Part shown: piece after piece, positions 7,096-15,910 of the stretch
Layout of the letters: every line of letters starts with the position of its first letter
Position numbering within the stretch: position 1 is the stretch's first letter
From: Leuconostoc falkenbergense
Lineage (GTDB): Bacteria > Bacillota > Bacilli > Lactobacillales > Lactobacillaceae
DNA length: 64,000 nucleotides
Direction: 5' to 3'
Assembly (NCBI RefSeq): GCF_014634805.1
Contig: NZ_BMBS01000001.1
Coordinates: forward strand, 62,001 to 126,000
Program-made: the position numbers and the translations under genes
The notes under the pieces: model-generated
Seen by the model: only the letters and a program-made list of their open reading frames with translations
Told to the model about the DNA's origin: nothing
Database searches by the model: none

Positions 7096-8142
7096 TTATA
7101 CATTTTCATCGTTTTGCAGTGCTTGTTTAGCTGCTTTTAAATCATCCGCATGATCAGCAACGAAAGTCTGTATATCCCCAACTAAATTATTTTCAATCAT
7201 AATTTTGATTTGGCCCATCGTATTGGCAACAGCATTCGCTTTTGCGGAACCATGTGTTTTGACAACAGAGGCATTAACGCCCAAAATCACCGCGCCACCG
7301 GCTTCATTATAATCCAATTTCTTTTGAATTATTTTAAAAGCTGGTTTTAGCAAAGCACCACCGATTTTTCCCGACAAACCTGAGGCCATGATAGCTGCTT
7401 TAATTTGTTTTAACATCGTCAGTGCAGTACCTTCAGTGGCCTTAAGCGCTGCATTACCAGAAAAACCATCGGCAACAACCACATCAGCCGTCCCAGCCAA
7501 TAGTTCACGGGCTTCAATGTTACCGACAAAATTAAAAGCGTGCGAATTTTTCATCAACTGATGTGCCACTTTATGTACTTCATCGCCCTTATCCTCTTCA
7601 GCACCATTATTGAGCAAACGCACACGCGCATTCTCAATATTTAAAACGTGTGACGCATAAAAGCTGCCTAAAATACCATATTGATATAAATGAACCGGCT
7701 TATTTTCAGCATTTGCACCCAAATCCATGAACACAAATTGATCATGTGGGCCTTCAAAACTTGGCAAAGCAGTTGCCAAGGCTGGACGATCAACACCTTT
7801 AATTCGACCAACTAAAAAGATGGCACTAGACAACAGTGCGCCCGTATTTCCAGCACTAAACAATGCGTCTGCTTCACCAGCTTTTACGGCGTTTGCCGCG
7901 CGAACCATTGATGAGTCCTTCTTTCGGCGCATTGCTTTAACAGGTTCTTCACCCATTTCAATCACTTCAGTTGTTGGTATCAAATTAATACGTGTCCAGT
8001 CCTTGACTAAAGGTTTTACCTGCTCTGCTATCCCATATAATTGAAATTCAATTTCTTGGTAGCGATCACGTGCCAGTTCGACACCTTTAACAATTTCTAA
8101 TGGGGCAAAATCACCACCCATTGCGTCAATAGCAATTTTCAT
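7096..8142 (-). CDS. plsX: Phosphate acyltransferase PlsX
   Basis: 348 residues, full length for PlsX. The protein makes acyl-phosphate from acyl-ACP for the PlsY route of phosphatidic acid synthesis. The N-terminus MKIAIDAMGGDFAP is a family signature. Conserved glycine-rich stretches (SAGNTGALLSSAI, VADGFSGNAALKATEG, NEAGGAVILGVN) follow. It is soluble and membrane-associated in this family. It sits between recG (upstream, 86 bp gap) and acpP (downstream), an order seen in many Firmicutes. No FapR-like regulator or FapR site was recognised nearby. Confidence 0.94.
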   Translation of the reverse strand: MKIAIDAMGGDFAPLEIVKGVELARDRYQEIEFQLYGIAEQVKPLVKDWTRINLIPTTEVIEMGEEPVKAMRRKKDSSMVRAANAVKAGEADALFSAGNTGALLSSAIFLVGRIKGVDRPALATALPSFEGPHDQFVFMDLGANAENKPVHLYQYGILGSFYASHVLNIENARVRLLNNGAEEDKGDEVHKVAHQLMKNSHAFNFVGNIEARELLAGTADVVVADGFSGNAALKATEGTALTMLKQIKAAIMASGLSGKIGGALLKPAFKIIQKKLDYNEAGGAVILGVNASVVKTHGSAKANAVANTMGQIKIMIENNLVGDIQTFVADHADDLKAAKQALQNDENV

Positions 8143-8227
8143 GTGTCCATCTCTTTCCGTATATCATTTATTTCTATAAATTATAGTTCATTTTAACATT
8201 GTTTTGCGTTACCCGCCGGTATTGACT

Positions 8228-10258
8228 CTAATCAAAATGTCGGTAACGTGCCATTGTTCGTGACAAATACGTCACTAAAGCTTTATTTTCTGGCTGATCG
8301 TCCCAATTTTTTTGACTAACTAAGTCAATGGCTTCTTGTTGCGCAATCGTCATCATGGTCAAATCTTTAACGGGATCACCAACTGCAAATTCTGGCACAC
8401 CAGCTTGCTTAGTGCCCAAAATATCACCAGAGCCACGTAGTTCTAAATCTTTTTGTGCCAAAACAAAGCCGTCAGTTGTTGACACCATAGCATCTAGACG
8501 GGCACGGCCATAATCAGTTTTTGGATCGGCTACCAAAATAGCATAAGACTGTCGAGAACCACGCCCAACACGACCTCTTAATTGGTGCAATTGCGCCAAA
8601 CCAAATCTGTCCGCGTCCATAATCAACATAATACTAGCATTAGGTACATCAACACCGACTTCAATCACTGTGGTAGCAACTAAAATTTGAATGCGGTTGG
8701 CTTTAAAATCTGCCATTAAACTTTTTTTCTCATCGTTTGACAAACGACCATGCAAAAGTCCAACCTGACTGTCTGGAAATTCAAGTTGCATCGCTTCATA
8801 CATTGCTTGCGCATTTTGGACATCTAAGGCTTCAGACTCTTCAATCAATGGTGTGACAACATATACTTGCGCACCGTCTTCTAGTTCTTGACGAACAAAC
8901 CGCAAGGTTTGATCCAGTTGGCTATGACTAATTTTGCGCGTTTGAATTATTTTTCGACCGGCTGGTAACTGATCAATAACGGATACATCCATTTCACCGT
9001 ACGCAGTGATTGCCAACGTACGTGGAATTGGAGTCGCCGTCATTGCCAAAATGTCAGGATTAACCCCATTTTCGCGAAGTTTTGCGCGTTGATTGACGCC
9101 AAAACGATGTTGCTCATCAATGACTGCCAGACCCAAGTGATGAAATGCTACGTCAGGTTGAAGTAAAGCATGTGTACCAACTAAAATATCAATATCACCA
9201 TTAGACAAATCTTCTAATAAATGACGACGTTGTGCAGCTTTAAGACCACTCGTTAATAATTCGACGCGTACAGATAGACCAGCTTGATCAAACATGTTAG
9301 CTAAATTAATTGCATGTTGTTGCGCTAAAATTTCAGTTGGTGCCATCATAGCTGCTTGCATGCCAGCAGTTATCACTGCATACATTGCCATGGCAGCCAC
9401 CACTGTTTTACCAGAACCCACATCCCCTTGCAACAACCGATTCATGTGACGTGGCCTTTTCTGATCTTGCAAAATTTCTTGTATCACTTTTGTTTGTGCT
9501 GGCGTTAATTTAAAAGGCAAACTGTTTTCAAATGCTGCCAAGGCCGTCTCATTATAAATGACACTTTCCCCAGCAAAATTTTGATCGGCTAACTTTAGCA
9601 ACTGCAACCGCATTTGGAAAACAAAAAATTCTTCAAAGGCCGCACTACGGCGTGCTGATTTAGCATGATCGGCATCACTGGGAAAGTGCATGTTTTCAAT
9701 CTGCGTATTACGATCTAGGAGGCGATACTTATCGCGCAGCCCTTTAGGCACTAGTGAATCAGCATGTCCGCGTACCTCAGACCAAGCTAGTTCAATCAAA
9801 TGACGTATGGTTTTAGCACTAATTTGCTTCGTGGCAGGATAAATCGGCGACAAAGCATCTATTGAGGCTTGAATCATTTTGATACCAGTCAAACCAGCTT
9901 TTGCAGCATCGTACGTGCCATACACCGCCACCTCTTGACCAACCTCAACATTTTGCGCAATCCAAGGCTGGTTAAAAAAAGACACACGGATATTTTCATG
10001 GTCAATTAACAATCCAAAGCGTGTTTGTGAACGTTTACCAAAACGATTAACGATTGGCGGCGTACTGACAACACCTTTGAAAGTTACCTTATCACCATCT
10101 AGTGTCTCAGACGGCAGCCGTTCACCCAGATCCTCGTACCGAAATGGAAAATAATCGATCAAATCTTCAATTGTAAATATATCGATGTCGTGAAGCGCTG
10201 TCAGGCGTTTTGGTCCCACACCGGGCAGAACATCAACATTATCAGTTAAAGTTATCAT
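8228..10258 (-). CDS. recG: ATP-dependent DNA helicase RecG
   Basis: 676 residues, normal for RecG. The N-terminal wedge (OB-fold) domain is about residues 1-150. The superfamily-2 helicase core follows: motif I GDVGSGKTVVAAM (about 279-291), DEQH box (VIDEQHRFG), TATPIPRT, and motif VI HQLRGRVGRGSRQSY. The C-terminal part contains LRGSGDILGTKQAG, typical of RecG. The enzyme remodels stalled replication forks and Holliday junctions. It follows tRNA-Cys on the same strand after a terminator and precedes plsX-acpP. Confidence 0.95.
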   Translation of the reverse strand: MITLTDNVDVLPGVGPKRLTALHDIDIFTIEDLIDYFPFRYEDLGERLPSETLDGDKVTFKGVVSTPPIVNRFGKRSQTRFGLLIDHENIRVSFFNQPWIAQNVEVGQEVAVYGTYDAAKAGLTGIKMIQASIDALSPIYPATKQISAKTIRHLIELAWSEVRGHADSLVPKGLRDKYRLLDRNTQIENMHFPSDADHAKSARRSAAFEEFFVFQMRLQLLKLADQNFAGESVIYNETALAAFENSLPFKLTPAQTKVIQEILQDQKRPRHMNRLLQGDVGSGKTVVAAMAMYAVITAGMQAAMMAPTEILAQQHAINLANMFDQAGLSVRVELLTSGLKAAQRRHLLEDLSNGDIDILVGTHALLQPDVAFHHLGLAVIDEQHRFGVNQRAKLRENGVNPDILAMTATPIPRTLAITAYGEMDVSVIDQLPAGRKIIQTRKISHSQLDQTLRFVRQELEDGAQVYVVTPLIEESEALDVQNAQAMYEAMQLEFPDSQVGLLHGRLSNDEKKSLMADFKANRIQILVATTVIEVGVDVPNASIMLIMDADRFGLAQLHQLRGRVGRGSRQSYAILVADPKTDYGRARLDAMVSTTDGFVLAQKDLELRGSGDILGTKQAGVPEFAVGDPVKDLTMMTIAQQEAIDLVSQKNWDDQPENKALVTYLSRTMARYRHFD

Positions 10259-10280
10259 TTGTTATTTATTATATCATAAG

Positions 10281-10303
10281 AAAAAACGCCTATTAAGGCG
10301 TTC
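10281..10303 (-). terminator. Intrinsic terminator of tRNA-Cys
   Basis: Minus strand: the stem AACGCC/GGCGTT with the loop TTAATA is followed by a T-run. It lies between the tRNA 3' end and recG. Confidence 0.8.
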
Positions 10304-10307
10304 CAGA

Positions 10308-10378
10308 AGGTAGTAACCGGAGTCGAACCGGCGATGACGGTTTTGCAGACCGTTGCCTTACCACTTGGCTATACTACC
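10308..10378 (-). tRNA. tRNA-Cys (anticodon GCA)
   Basis: 71 nt on the minus strand. The acceptor stem GGTAGTA pairs with TACTACC and the discriminator is T, as in other tRNA-Cys. The anticodon arm ACGGT-CTGCAAA-ACCGT gives GCA, and the T arm is CCGG-TTCGACT-CCGG. The CCA end is not encoded. A consensus promoter lies 35 bp upstream and a terminator directly downstream. Confidence 0.95.
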
Positions 10379-10412
10379 ATTTCGCGCTATCAATAAAATA
10401 ACACCGCTTTTA

Positions 10413-10441
10413 ATTATATAGAAAAAGTTATCAAATTACAA
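10413..10441 (-). promoter_or_regulatory. tRNA-Cys promoter
   Basis: On the minus strand, TTGTAA (10441-10436) and TATAAT (10418-10413) have a 17-bp spacer, between the DUF2185 gene and the tRNA. Confidence 0.7.
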
Positions 10442-10449
10442 ACGTTTCG

Positions 10450-10836
10450 TTACTTTTCAATAACTTCACCGTTGACAATCTTGAATGTACTCTCAACACT
10501 ACCATCAGCTAGCCAAACTGGCGTTTTAGTTTTAGGATCCCACCACCCCTTTATTCCTAGACGATTATCCAGAACTAAGTCAGTGCCATAAGGTAAATCT
10601 AGAATGTTTTGCAATGATGGTTCAATTGCTAATGCCGTTTCAATAATTAAGGGCATAAAATTATCAGGTTGATCATTCCAAGCTTCCGTATCATTGTCGG
10701 CAAACAAAAACCAGCCAGAATCCTGCGGCGTCGTCGGTGCTAATTCCCTGTATACCCAACGTAAACGGCCTGTGCCATCAAGCAAATGTTTTGAAGCCAG
10801 CACAACGGCCTCCGGTTGATTAAATACTGAACGCAT
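10450..10836 (-). CDS. DUF2185 (Imm33-like) domain protein
   Basis: 128 residues, soluble and acidic. The stretch YRELAPTTPQDSGWFLFADNDTEAW is typical of DUF2185, a domain also seen as an immunity protein (Imm33). No toxin gene is adjacent, so an immunity role is not supported. The start is uncertain. A perfect ribosome site (GAGGAGG, 10871-10865) lies 28 bases upstream of the ATG at 10836 and is followed by a GTG in another frame. An in-frame TAA lies just before the ATG, so the gene cannot be longer. Either initiation is weak or a small indel has separated the ribosome site from the gene. Confidence 0.7.
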   Translation of the reverse strand: MRSVFNQPEAVVLASKHLLDGTGRLRWVYRELAPTTPQDSGWFLFADNDTEAWNDQPDNFMPLIIETALAIEPSLQNILDLPYGTDLVLDNRLGIKGWWDPKTKTPVWLADGSVESTFKIVNGEVIEK

Positions 10837-10908
10837 AACTGTTTATGTACGTTAGAACGCACTTTCCTCCTCAAAATAAAAATAAAATTCATGATCACAA
10901 TATCATAA

Positions 10909-11211
10909 CTAACCAACACGATTTTCTAACAAAATAGCTTGTAAATCTTGCTCTATCTCAGGTGTTTTAACCCATTCTTCCCAGCCATCATACTCTAACG
11001 GTAATAATTGATAATGGGCATTAATATAAGCAGTGACTTTTTCAACATTGGTTGATTTTGGAATATTCATTTTCAAAATGCGAACTTCTTTAATATAACC
11101 ATGTTCTGCCGCATATTCTGCCCGTCCATTTTGCGAAATATTCCCTAATTCAAAATAAACGGACCCATCATTTCGCGTGATTTGTTCAATTAAATCAAAT
11201 GTTTCGTTCAC
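10909..11211 (-). CDS. Uncharacterised 100-residue soluble protein
   Basis: I do not recognise this protein. It has no membrane segment or cysteine motif; it is acidic, with a likely helical C-terminus (EWVKTPEIEQDLQAILLENRVG). Its ATG overlaps the stop of the upstream YibE/F-family gene by 4 bases, so it is coupled to the two YibE/F genes and probably to the dnaB-dnaI operon further up. Conservation of this overlap in relatives would test whether it works with YibE/F. Confidence 0.6.
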   Translation of the reverse strand: MNETFDLIEQITRNDGSVYFELGNISQNGRAEYAAEHGYIKEVRILKMNIPKSTNVEKVTAYINAHYQLLPLEYDGWEEWVKTPEIEQDLQAILLENRVG

Positions 11212-11975
11212 TTTATACCTACCTTTTTATGTTTCACAAACTGTCTCACAACCAACCAGCTAGCCACCCAAATACTGAGTAAAATACCTAACATTCCTAA
11301 AAGCATGGTCACAACTTCCATCATGAGAACTTTGGCATTCACAAACATTGCTAACGAATATTTTAATCGAATAAACCAAATTAGCAATGGCAGATTAGCC
11401 CCCAACACCCCAAAAAATAGTGTATTGATAGCAGTACCTAGAATTTGCCCACCAATGATACGCGAATGTGCATACAAACTATTACTGGTCATATCTGGCG
11501 TTCTGTCAATAACCTCATTCAAATCAGCAATAATCGCCATTGCTGCTTCTGCTACGGCGCCTAATAGTGAAATAACCATCACAACCATCGCCACATGACT
11601 AAATGACAAACCAACATTGAGCGATAGCCCTTCTAATTCTTCTGAATTTTCGGTTGAAAAACCTTGAAACTGACCAAAATGTTGTGCCACAACAGCAATA
11701 ACCATCAGAATAGCTACTACAATGAGACTTGTTTGAAAAGCTGTATTCGCAACCGCTTGGTTATCCGATCCCAAATAAATCGCAATCGCTAAAATGACAA
11801 TACTGACAACAGCAGTCACAACGTAGGGATTAAACTGCCAGTTAATCAAAATCATTAAAATAAAAATAACAATAAAATTAATCAACAATCCAAAAAACAC
11901 TTTGAGACCTTGATTACCGCCAACAAAAATCATTAAAATAAACAGTATTAAAACCAATAATCCAATTGCGTTCAT
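11208..11975 (-). CDS. YibE/F family membrane protein (short member)
   Basis: 255 residues with about seven hydrophobic segments and almost no soluble domain. The signatures VSLLGAVAEAAMAIIADLNEVIDRTP and the following amphipathic stretch match the conserved core of YibE/F proteins, a family of unknown function. It overlaps the longer paralogue upstream by 4 bases, and the pair may form one heteromeric membrane complex; such tandem pairs are common in lactic acid bacteria. The downstream 100-residue gene overlaps as well. Function is unknown; transport is a guess. Confidence 0.8.
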   Translation of the reverse strand: MNAIGLLVLILFILMIFVGGNQGLKVFFGLLINFIVIFILMILINWQFNPYVVTAVVSIVILAIAIYLGSDNQAVANTAFQTSLIVVAILMVIAVVAQHFGQFQGFSTENSEELEGLSLNVGLSFSHVAMVVMVISLLGAVAEAAMAIIADLNEVIDRTPDMTSNSLYAHSRIIGGQILGTAINTLFFGVLGANLPLLIWFIRLKYSLAMFVNAKVLMMEVVTMLLGMLGILLSIWVASWLVVRQFVKHKKVGIK

Positions 11976-13057
11976 GATTTCACCACCTGTTGATGTTTAA
12001 CAATTAAAGCAACTAGCGCACTCGTTACCGGAACTGCAATCACAATACCAATACCAGAAACAACCGTTTGTAAAATACCTAGATTCATAATTTGATCCAA
12101 AATATATGGCCAATTATTGCCATTGCGCAACATTAGAAAGACCATTGGCATGGTTTCAGCAATAAAAATCATGAACAACACGTTGACTAACGTTCCCATA
12201 ATATCACGGCCAACATTCATGCCAGCGTGCCAATAATCTTTGAAATGATGAGCAATTTTTTCACGTCGCATGCCAAACAGCGCTGCCACAATATCAGCTG
12301 ATTCATCCATAACAGCACCCAAAACACCAATGATAGTTTGTGCAATAAACAACGTCGTTGGTACTTGCGTCACATAAGACATTGTTTCAAAATGGACGCC
12401 TTCATTGGCTGTTACCTTCAATGACACTAACATTAATATCATCGCTAATAACGTTGCCAATAATGTCGACGCCAAAGTTACGACCATTTGCAGGGTTCTG
12501 CCAAGCACCAGTGCTAAACTCGAAAAAGCCACTAGCACGGCCAAAATAACGAAAATTAATAGCACATTAGCATTTTTAACATTAATATCAATTACTAAAG
12601 CGAGAACAAATAAAATAATATTGATAATTAAACTTGATAGCAACCAACTTGTTGCACGCCATTTAACATACAGCAATAACAACGAAACTAACAAAACCAG
12701 TAACACACCGATTGTTGCATCACGTTTTAGCGATAAAATTCTGAGCTTACCCGTACCATCAAGCAATAACTGATCACCGACATGATAACGATGCGTAACG
12801 GTTTGTGAGTCAGCGTATTGGTTTGACAATGTCACTGTTTTATTGCGATTCAATAGCTTGATCGTTAACCGTTGCGAATATATTTTGTCAGTATTACCAT
12901 GCTCGTCAGTTGTTTTTTGAGTTAATCGTGCAGTCTCATGGACAACCTGACCAACAGGTTGTTGATAAATAATAGCATCATGACGCAATAATACCCACGT
13001 CAAAACTAATGCACCAAGCACGAACCAATATTTTTTTGTCTTTTGAAAGAAAATCAA
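11972..13057 (-). CDS. YibE/F family membrane protein (long member)
   Basis: 361 residues. An N-terminal signal-anchor helix (about 11-28) is followed by an extracytoplasmic beta-rich domain (about 35-118). Multiple membrane helices come next, with the YibE/F core IGVLGAVMDESADIVAALFGMRREK, related to the matching region of the shorter paralogue. Function of the family is unknown. It overlaps the end of dnaI by 4 bases, so it is in the same transcript as the replication-initiation genes, most likely by operon growth rather than by function. Confidence 0.8.
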   Translation of the reverse strand: MIFFQKTKKYWFVLGALVLTWVLLRHDAIIYQQPVGQVVHETARLTQKTTDEHGNTDKIYSQRLTIKLLNRNKTVTLSNQYADSQTVTHRYHVGDQLLLDGTGKLRILSLKRDATIGVLLVLLVSLLLLYVKWRATSWLLSSLIINIILFVLALVIDINVKNANVLLIFVILAVLVAFSSLALVLGRTLQMVVTLASTLLATLLAMILMLVSLKVTANEGVHFETMSYVTQVPTTLFIAQTIIGVLGAVMDESADIVAALFGMRREKIAHHFKDYWHAGMNVGRDIMGTLVNVLFMIFIAETMPMVFLMLRNGNNWPYILDQIMNLGILQTVVSGIGIVIAVPVTSALVALIVKHQQVVKS

Positions 13058-13974
13058 ATGTCTAACCGCCGATTTTTACCCGTCATCTGAACAGGCTTTG
13101 CTAAATATTTTATACGCTGCATGAGTCGTGCTGCTTTGACTGGCTCAACACCATCTTTTGTCTGTGCTAAATAGCTTTCCAAGCCAACCATATCAAAATT
13201 AGAAGTAAAGAACGTGGTTAATTCATTTTGCATACGATACTCTAGGATAATGCCAAGGATGGCATCACGGCTCCATGATGTCAATGTGTCAGCCCCGATG
13301 TCATCTAAGATTAAATTAGAAACCGTTTTTGCCTTAGTTAGTAATTCATCAAGTGATGCGTCCTTGTGGTCAAAAGTCCCTTTTAAATCACTGATAAACG
13401 ACGGAAAATGCAGTAGCATGACCTCTATATTATTGGCAGCAAGCGCATTGGCTAACGCCCCCATCAGGTAAGTTTTCCCAATACCAAAATCACCAGATAA
13501 ATACAGCCCTTGGATAAAATCTGTCTTCCCACTAATCTTTTGTGACAAGATATCCACAACTTCAGCCAATGCTGTCATGCGACCATTATCTTGAATAAGT
13601 GTCTGTAAGTCAGCATCTTGAATCGCCTTAGGCATCTTGTATGCAGTTAGCTTGCGCCGTTGCATCAATTGTTGCCGCGTGTTTTCATCAGCAACATAAT
13701 GCACTAATGGATAGCCTTTTTCAATTGTTAACTGTGGATAATAGCCGGGATATAGCGTTTTTTCCCCAGCCGCTATTTTGTTTTTTTGCTGAATAAACTC
13801 ATATAAGTCACCCATTTTGAGTTGGAAAGCATCGGCTTTCAAATCATTTTGATGGGCATCCCAAAAAGTTCGAATATCATCATCTTGACCGATAGATTCG
13901 ATTATTTCAGCTAGATTCGCTTTGTTAGCATATTGCTTTTGAAATTGTTGCAGGACTTCTGATAGATTTTGCAT
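13054..13974 (-). CDS. dnaI: Primosomal helicase loader DnaI
   Basis: 306 residues, a AAA+ ATPase that loads the replicative helicase at oriC and at restart sites. Walker A is GDFGIGKT (161-168) and Walker B is LILDDIGAD (221-229). Sensor residues are in the region ATTFFTSNFDM. The N-terminal helicase-binding domain is present, but the protein has no cysteine at all, so the zinc site described for Bacillus DnaI cannot exist here. It follows dnaB by 1 base, as in many Firmicutes. Confidence 0.92.
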   Translation of the reverse strand: MQNLSEVLQQFQKQYANKANLAEIIESIGQDDDIRTFWDAHQNDLKADAFQLKMGDLYEFIQQKNKIAAGEKTLYPGYYPQLTIEKGYPLVHYVADENTRQQLMQRRKLTAYKMPKAIQDADLQTLIQDNGRMTALAEVVDILSQKISGKTDFIQGLYLSGDFGIGKTYLMGALANALAANNIEVMLLHFPSFISDLKGTFDHKDASLDELLTKAKTVSNLILDDIGADTLTSWSRDAILGIILEYRMQNELTTFFTSNFDMVGLESYLAQTKDGVEPVKAARLMQRIKYLAKPVQMTGKNRRLDI

Positions 13975-13975
13975 A

Positions 13976-15283
13976 TTAGTTTTTCGTCTTTATATTTTTT
14001 AACTTGGCCAAAGCTGCTGCTACATCTTGTTCTGACTTCTGTGGTGTTGTGGTTTCAGAGCCAGTCGCTAATTTAGGTTCAATACGTTTGTTTTGACGTT
14101 TTGTCGCACGTGGATTATTTGTTTTAACAGCAGGCTGATATTTGTCAATCGCATCAAGTGCATTCTCCGCTGAATCAACTTTTAATTGCAGCCATGAATT
14201 GGCGATTGTTTCAGCTGTGTCAACATTCACCGTATCACGATTGCGTTTGACCAATTCATACCAAACAAGCATGTTCACAACTTCAGCTTTTAAACGAATA
14301 TCTCTAATCATCTTGTTGATGAAATAATATTCGTTTCTCGTCACAAAACCGCCACCTTTTTTAAACTTAATATCCTCAATGAAGGCATTAGGGGCTAATG
14401 TTTGAGCGTCTCGAATCAATTGCAACATTTCTTGAGAACGTTTTGTTGTGGTAGCAACCGCATGAGCGGTGTTGATGTCGGTCATGTCTGGCTTTTTGGC
14501 TGCACGACGTGAATGTAGCATTTCTTGTAGTCGTCGTTCATCTAAATCCTGCGTATCCAGTGTCATGGCTTGCGTCACGTAACCAGCCAATGTCGTTTCA
14601 TTTAAGCCATAGATAACATGAATAGCTACAATAAAATCATGATGCTTCGCTAATTGCGACACCGTCGTACCACGCACCAATTGGGCAAAGCCATCAAAAT
14701 CAAAGGTGTCTTTTGCTTCCGGTAATGTTGGCGTTTCTGAAGCCGGCATGCTAGGCAACACGCTATTTGTCGTTGGCTTAAATACCTGTAAGAAATGCGC
14801 CGAAATATTATCACCTTTGATAACAGATTGCCCATGATGACCATATCGCTCCTGTAAAGTCACAAAGCGATCTTCACCAACGAATTTAAAAAGTAACCCT
14901 GCTAACAGTTGTTCCTGAAAGAATGCGGTTGCATCCAGTGGTGGAAACATTTGATAGGTGTAGATTTCACCCAAGCTATCTTCAATAAAATAGGTCTTGA
15001 TGAGACCGACTGCCTCTAAACGACGTCTCACTTTAACAAAATCGGGCAAACTCATATTTAGACTATCTAGTACAAAATTATGATCTTCACGATGACTTAA
15101 TTGTGTATTGTACGGCACCTCATTTACTAATAGATGGTACAAAGCATACCCTGTTGCACCAATAAACGGTGTATACAGATTAAAGGCCCGATCTAAATCA
15201 GATAAAGTAACTGGTGCTTGTGATTGAACAAAAACACCTGCTTTGGCATGAAATTCAATTTTTCCATCAGTTGGTGTTGTCAT
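13976..15283 (-). CDS. dnaB: Replication initiation and membrane attachment protein DnaB
   Basis: 435 residues, the Firmicute DnaB (primosome protein, not the helicase). The N-terminal winged-helix part includes DLDRAFNLYTPFIGATGYALYHLL. A DnaD/DnaB_2-type domain lies at about 290-380 (FKKGGGFVTRNEYYFINKMIRD). A basic low-complexity C-terminus follows (PRATKRQNKRIEPK). The protein acts with DnaD and DnaI to load the replicative helicase. Its start overlaps the end of coaE by 17 bases. The order mutM-coaE-dnaB-dnaI is the usual Firmicute cluster. Confidence 0.9.
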   Translation of the reverse strand: MTTPTDGKIEFHAKAGVFVQSQAPVTLSDLDRAFNLYTPFIGATGYALYHLLVNEVPYNTQLSHREDHNFVLDSLNMSLPDFVKVRRRLEAVGLIKTYFIEDSLGEIYTYQMFPPLDATAFFQEQLLAGLLFKFVGEDRFVTLQERYGHHGQSVIKGDNISAHFLQVFKPTTNSVLPSMPASETPTLPEAKDTFDFDGFAQLVRGTTVSQLAKHHDFIVAIHVIYGLNETTLAGYVTQAMTLDTQDLDERRLQEMLHSRRAAKKPDMTDINTAHAVATTTKRSQEMLQLIRDAQTLAPNAFIEDIKFKKGGGFVTRNEYYFINKMIRDIRLKAEVVNMLVWYELVKRNRDTVNVDTAETIANSWLQLKVDSAENALDAIDKYQPAVKTNNPRATKRQNKRIEPKLATGSETTTPQKSEQDVAAALAKLKNIKTKN

Positions 15284-15887
15284 TGGCAGCGATTTCCTTT
15301 AAATTTTCTATCAAAGCGGTCACTTGCTGTTTCAGTGATTGCTGATCTTTATTATTGTCGATTACAAAATCAGCTCGAGCTACTTTATCTGTTAACGGCA
15401 ACTGTGAGTGAACGCGATTACGCGCTTGTAAATCAGATAGCTGGTTACGTAGTTTCAATCGTTCCAGCTGAGTTGACTCATCAGTTGTAACCACAATAAT
15501 TTTATCTATTTTACCATCTTTTTCATAATGTCTTTCAAACAACAATGGTACATCCAAAATTAAAATTGGCACCTGTTGCATGCGCCAAAAGTTAATTTTA
15601 TCTGCCATTGCTCGGCTAATAGCTGGTTGCATAATGTCATTTAAACGCGCTAGCTCTTGGCTGTTTGAAAAAACGATATCACCCAATCGACGGCGATTTA
15701 GGACACCGTTATCAATGACGCTTGGTCCAAAAGCTAATTTAATTTTTTCAAGTGTTGGTGTGCCTGGCTCAACAACTTCTCGAGCAACCACATCTGCATC
15801 AACAATTGGTAGACCTGCATCTCGCAGCATACCACTCACCGTTGATTTGCCTGTTGCAATCCCACCTGTTAATCCTACTAAAAGCAT
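15267..15887 (-). CDS. coaE: Dephospho-CoA kinase
   Basis: 206 residues. The P-loop is GLTGGIATGKST near the N-terminus, followed by DADVVAREVV and the lid region ILDVPLLFE. The enzyme phosphorylates dephospho-CoA in the last step of CoA synthesis. Two ATGs lie at 15893 and 15887. The ribosome site AAGGGG is only 1 base from the first and 7 from the second, so the second (MLLVGLTGG) is preferred. It lies 23 bp after mutM and overlaps dnaB. Confidence 0.93.
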   Translation of the reverse strand: MLLVGLTGGIATGKSTVSGMLRDAGLPIVDADVVAREVVEPGTPTLEKIKLAFGPSVIDNGVLNRRRLGDIVFSNSQELARLNDIMQPAISRAMADKINFWRMQQVPILILDVPLLFERHYEKDGKIDKIIVVTTDESTQLERLKLRNQLSDLQARNRVHSQLPLTDKVARADFVIDNNKDQQSLKQQVTALIENLKEIAANDNTN

Positions 15888-15910
15888 GCGCATACCCCTT
15901 AATTACCAAA

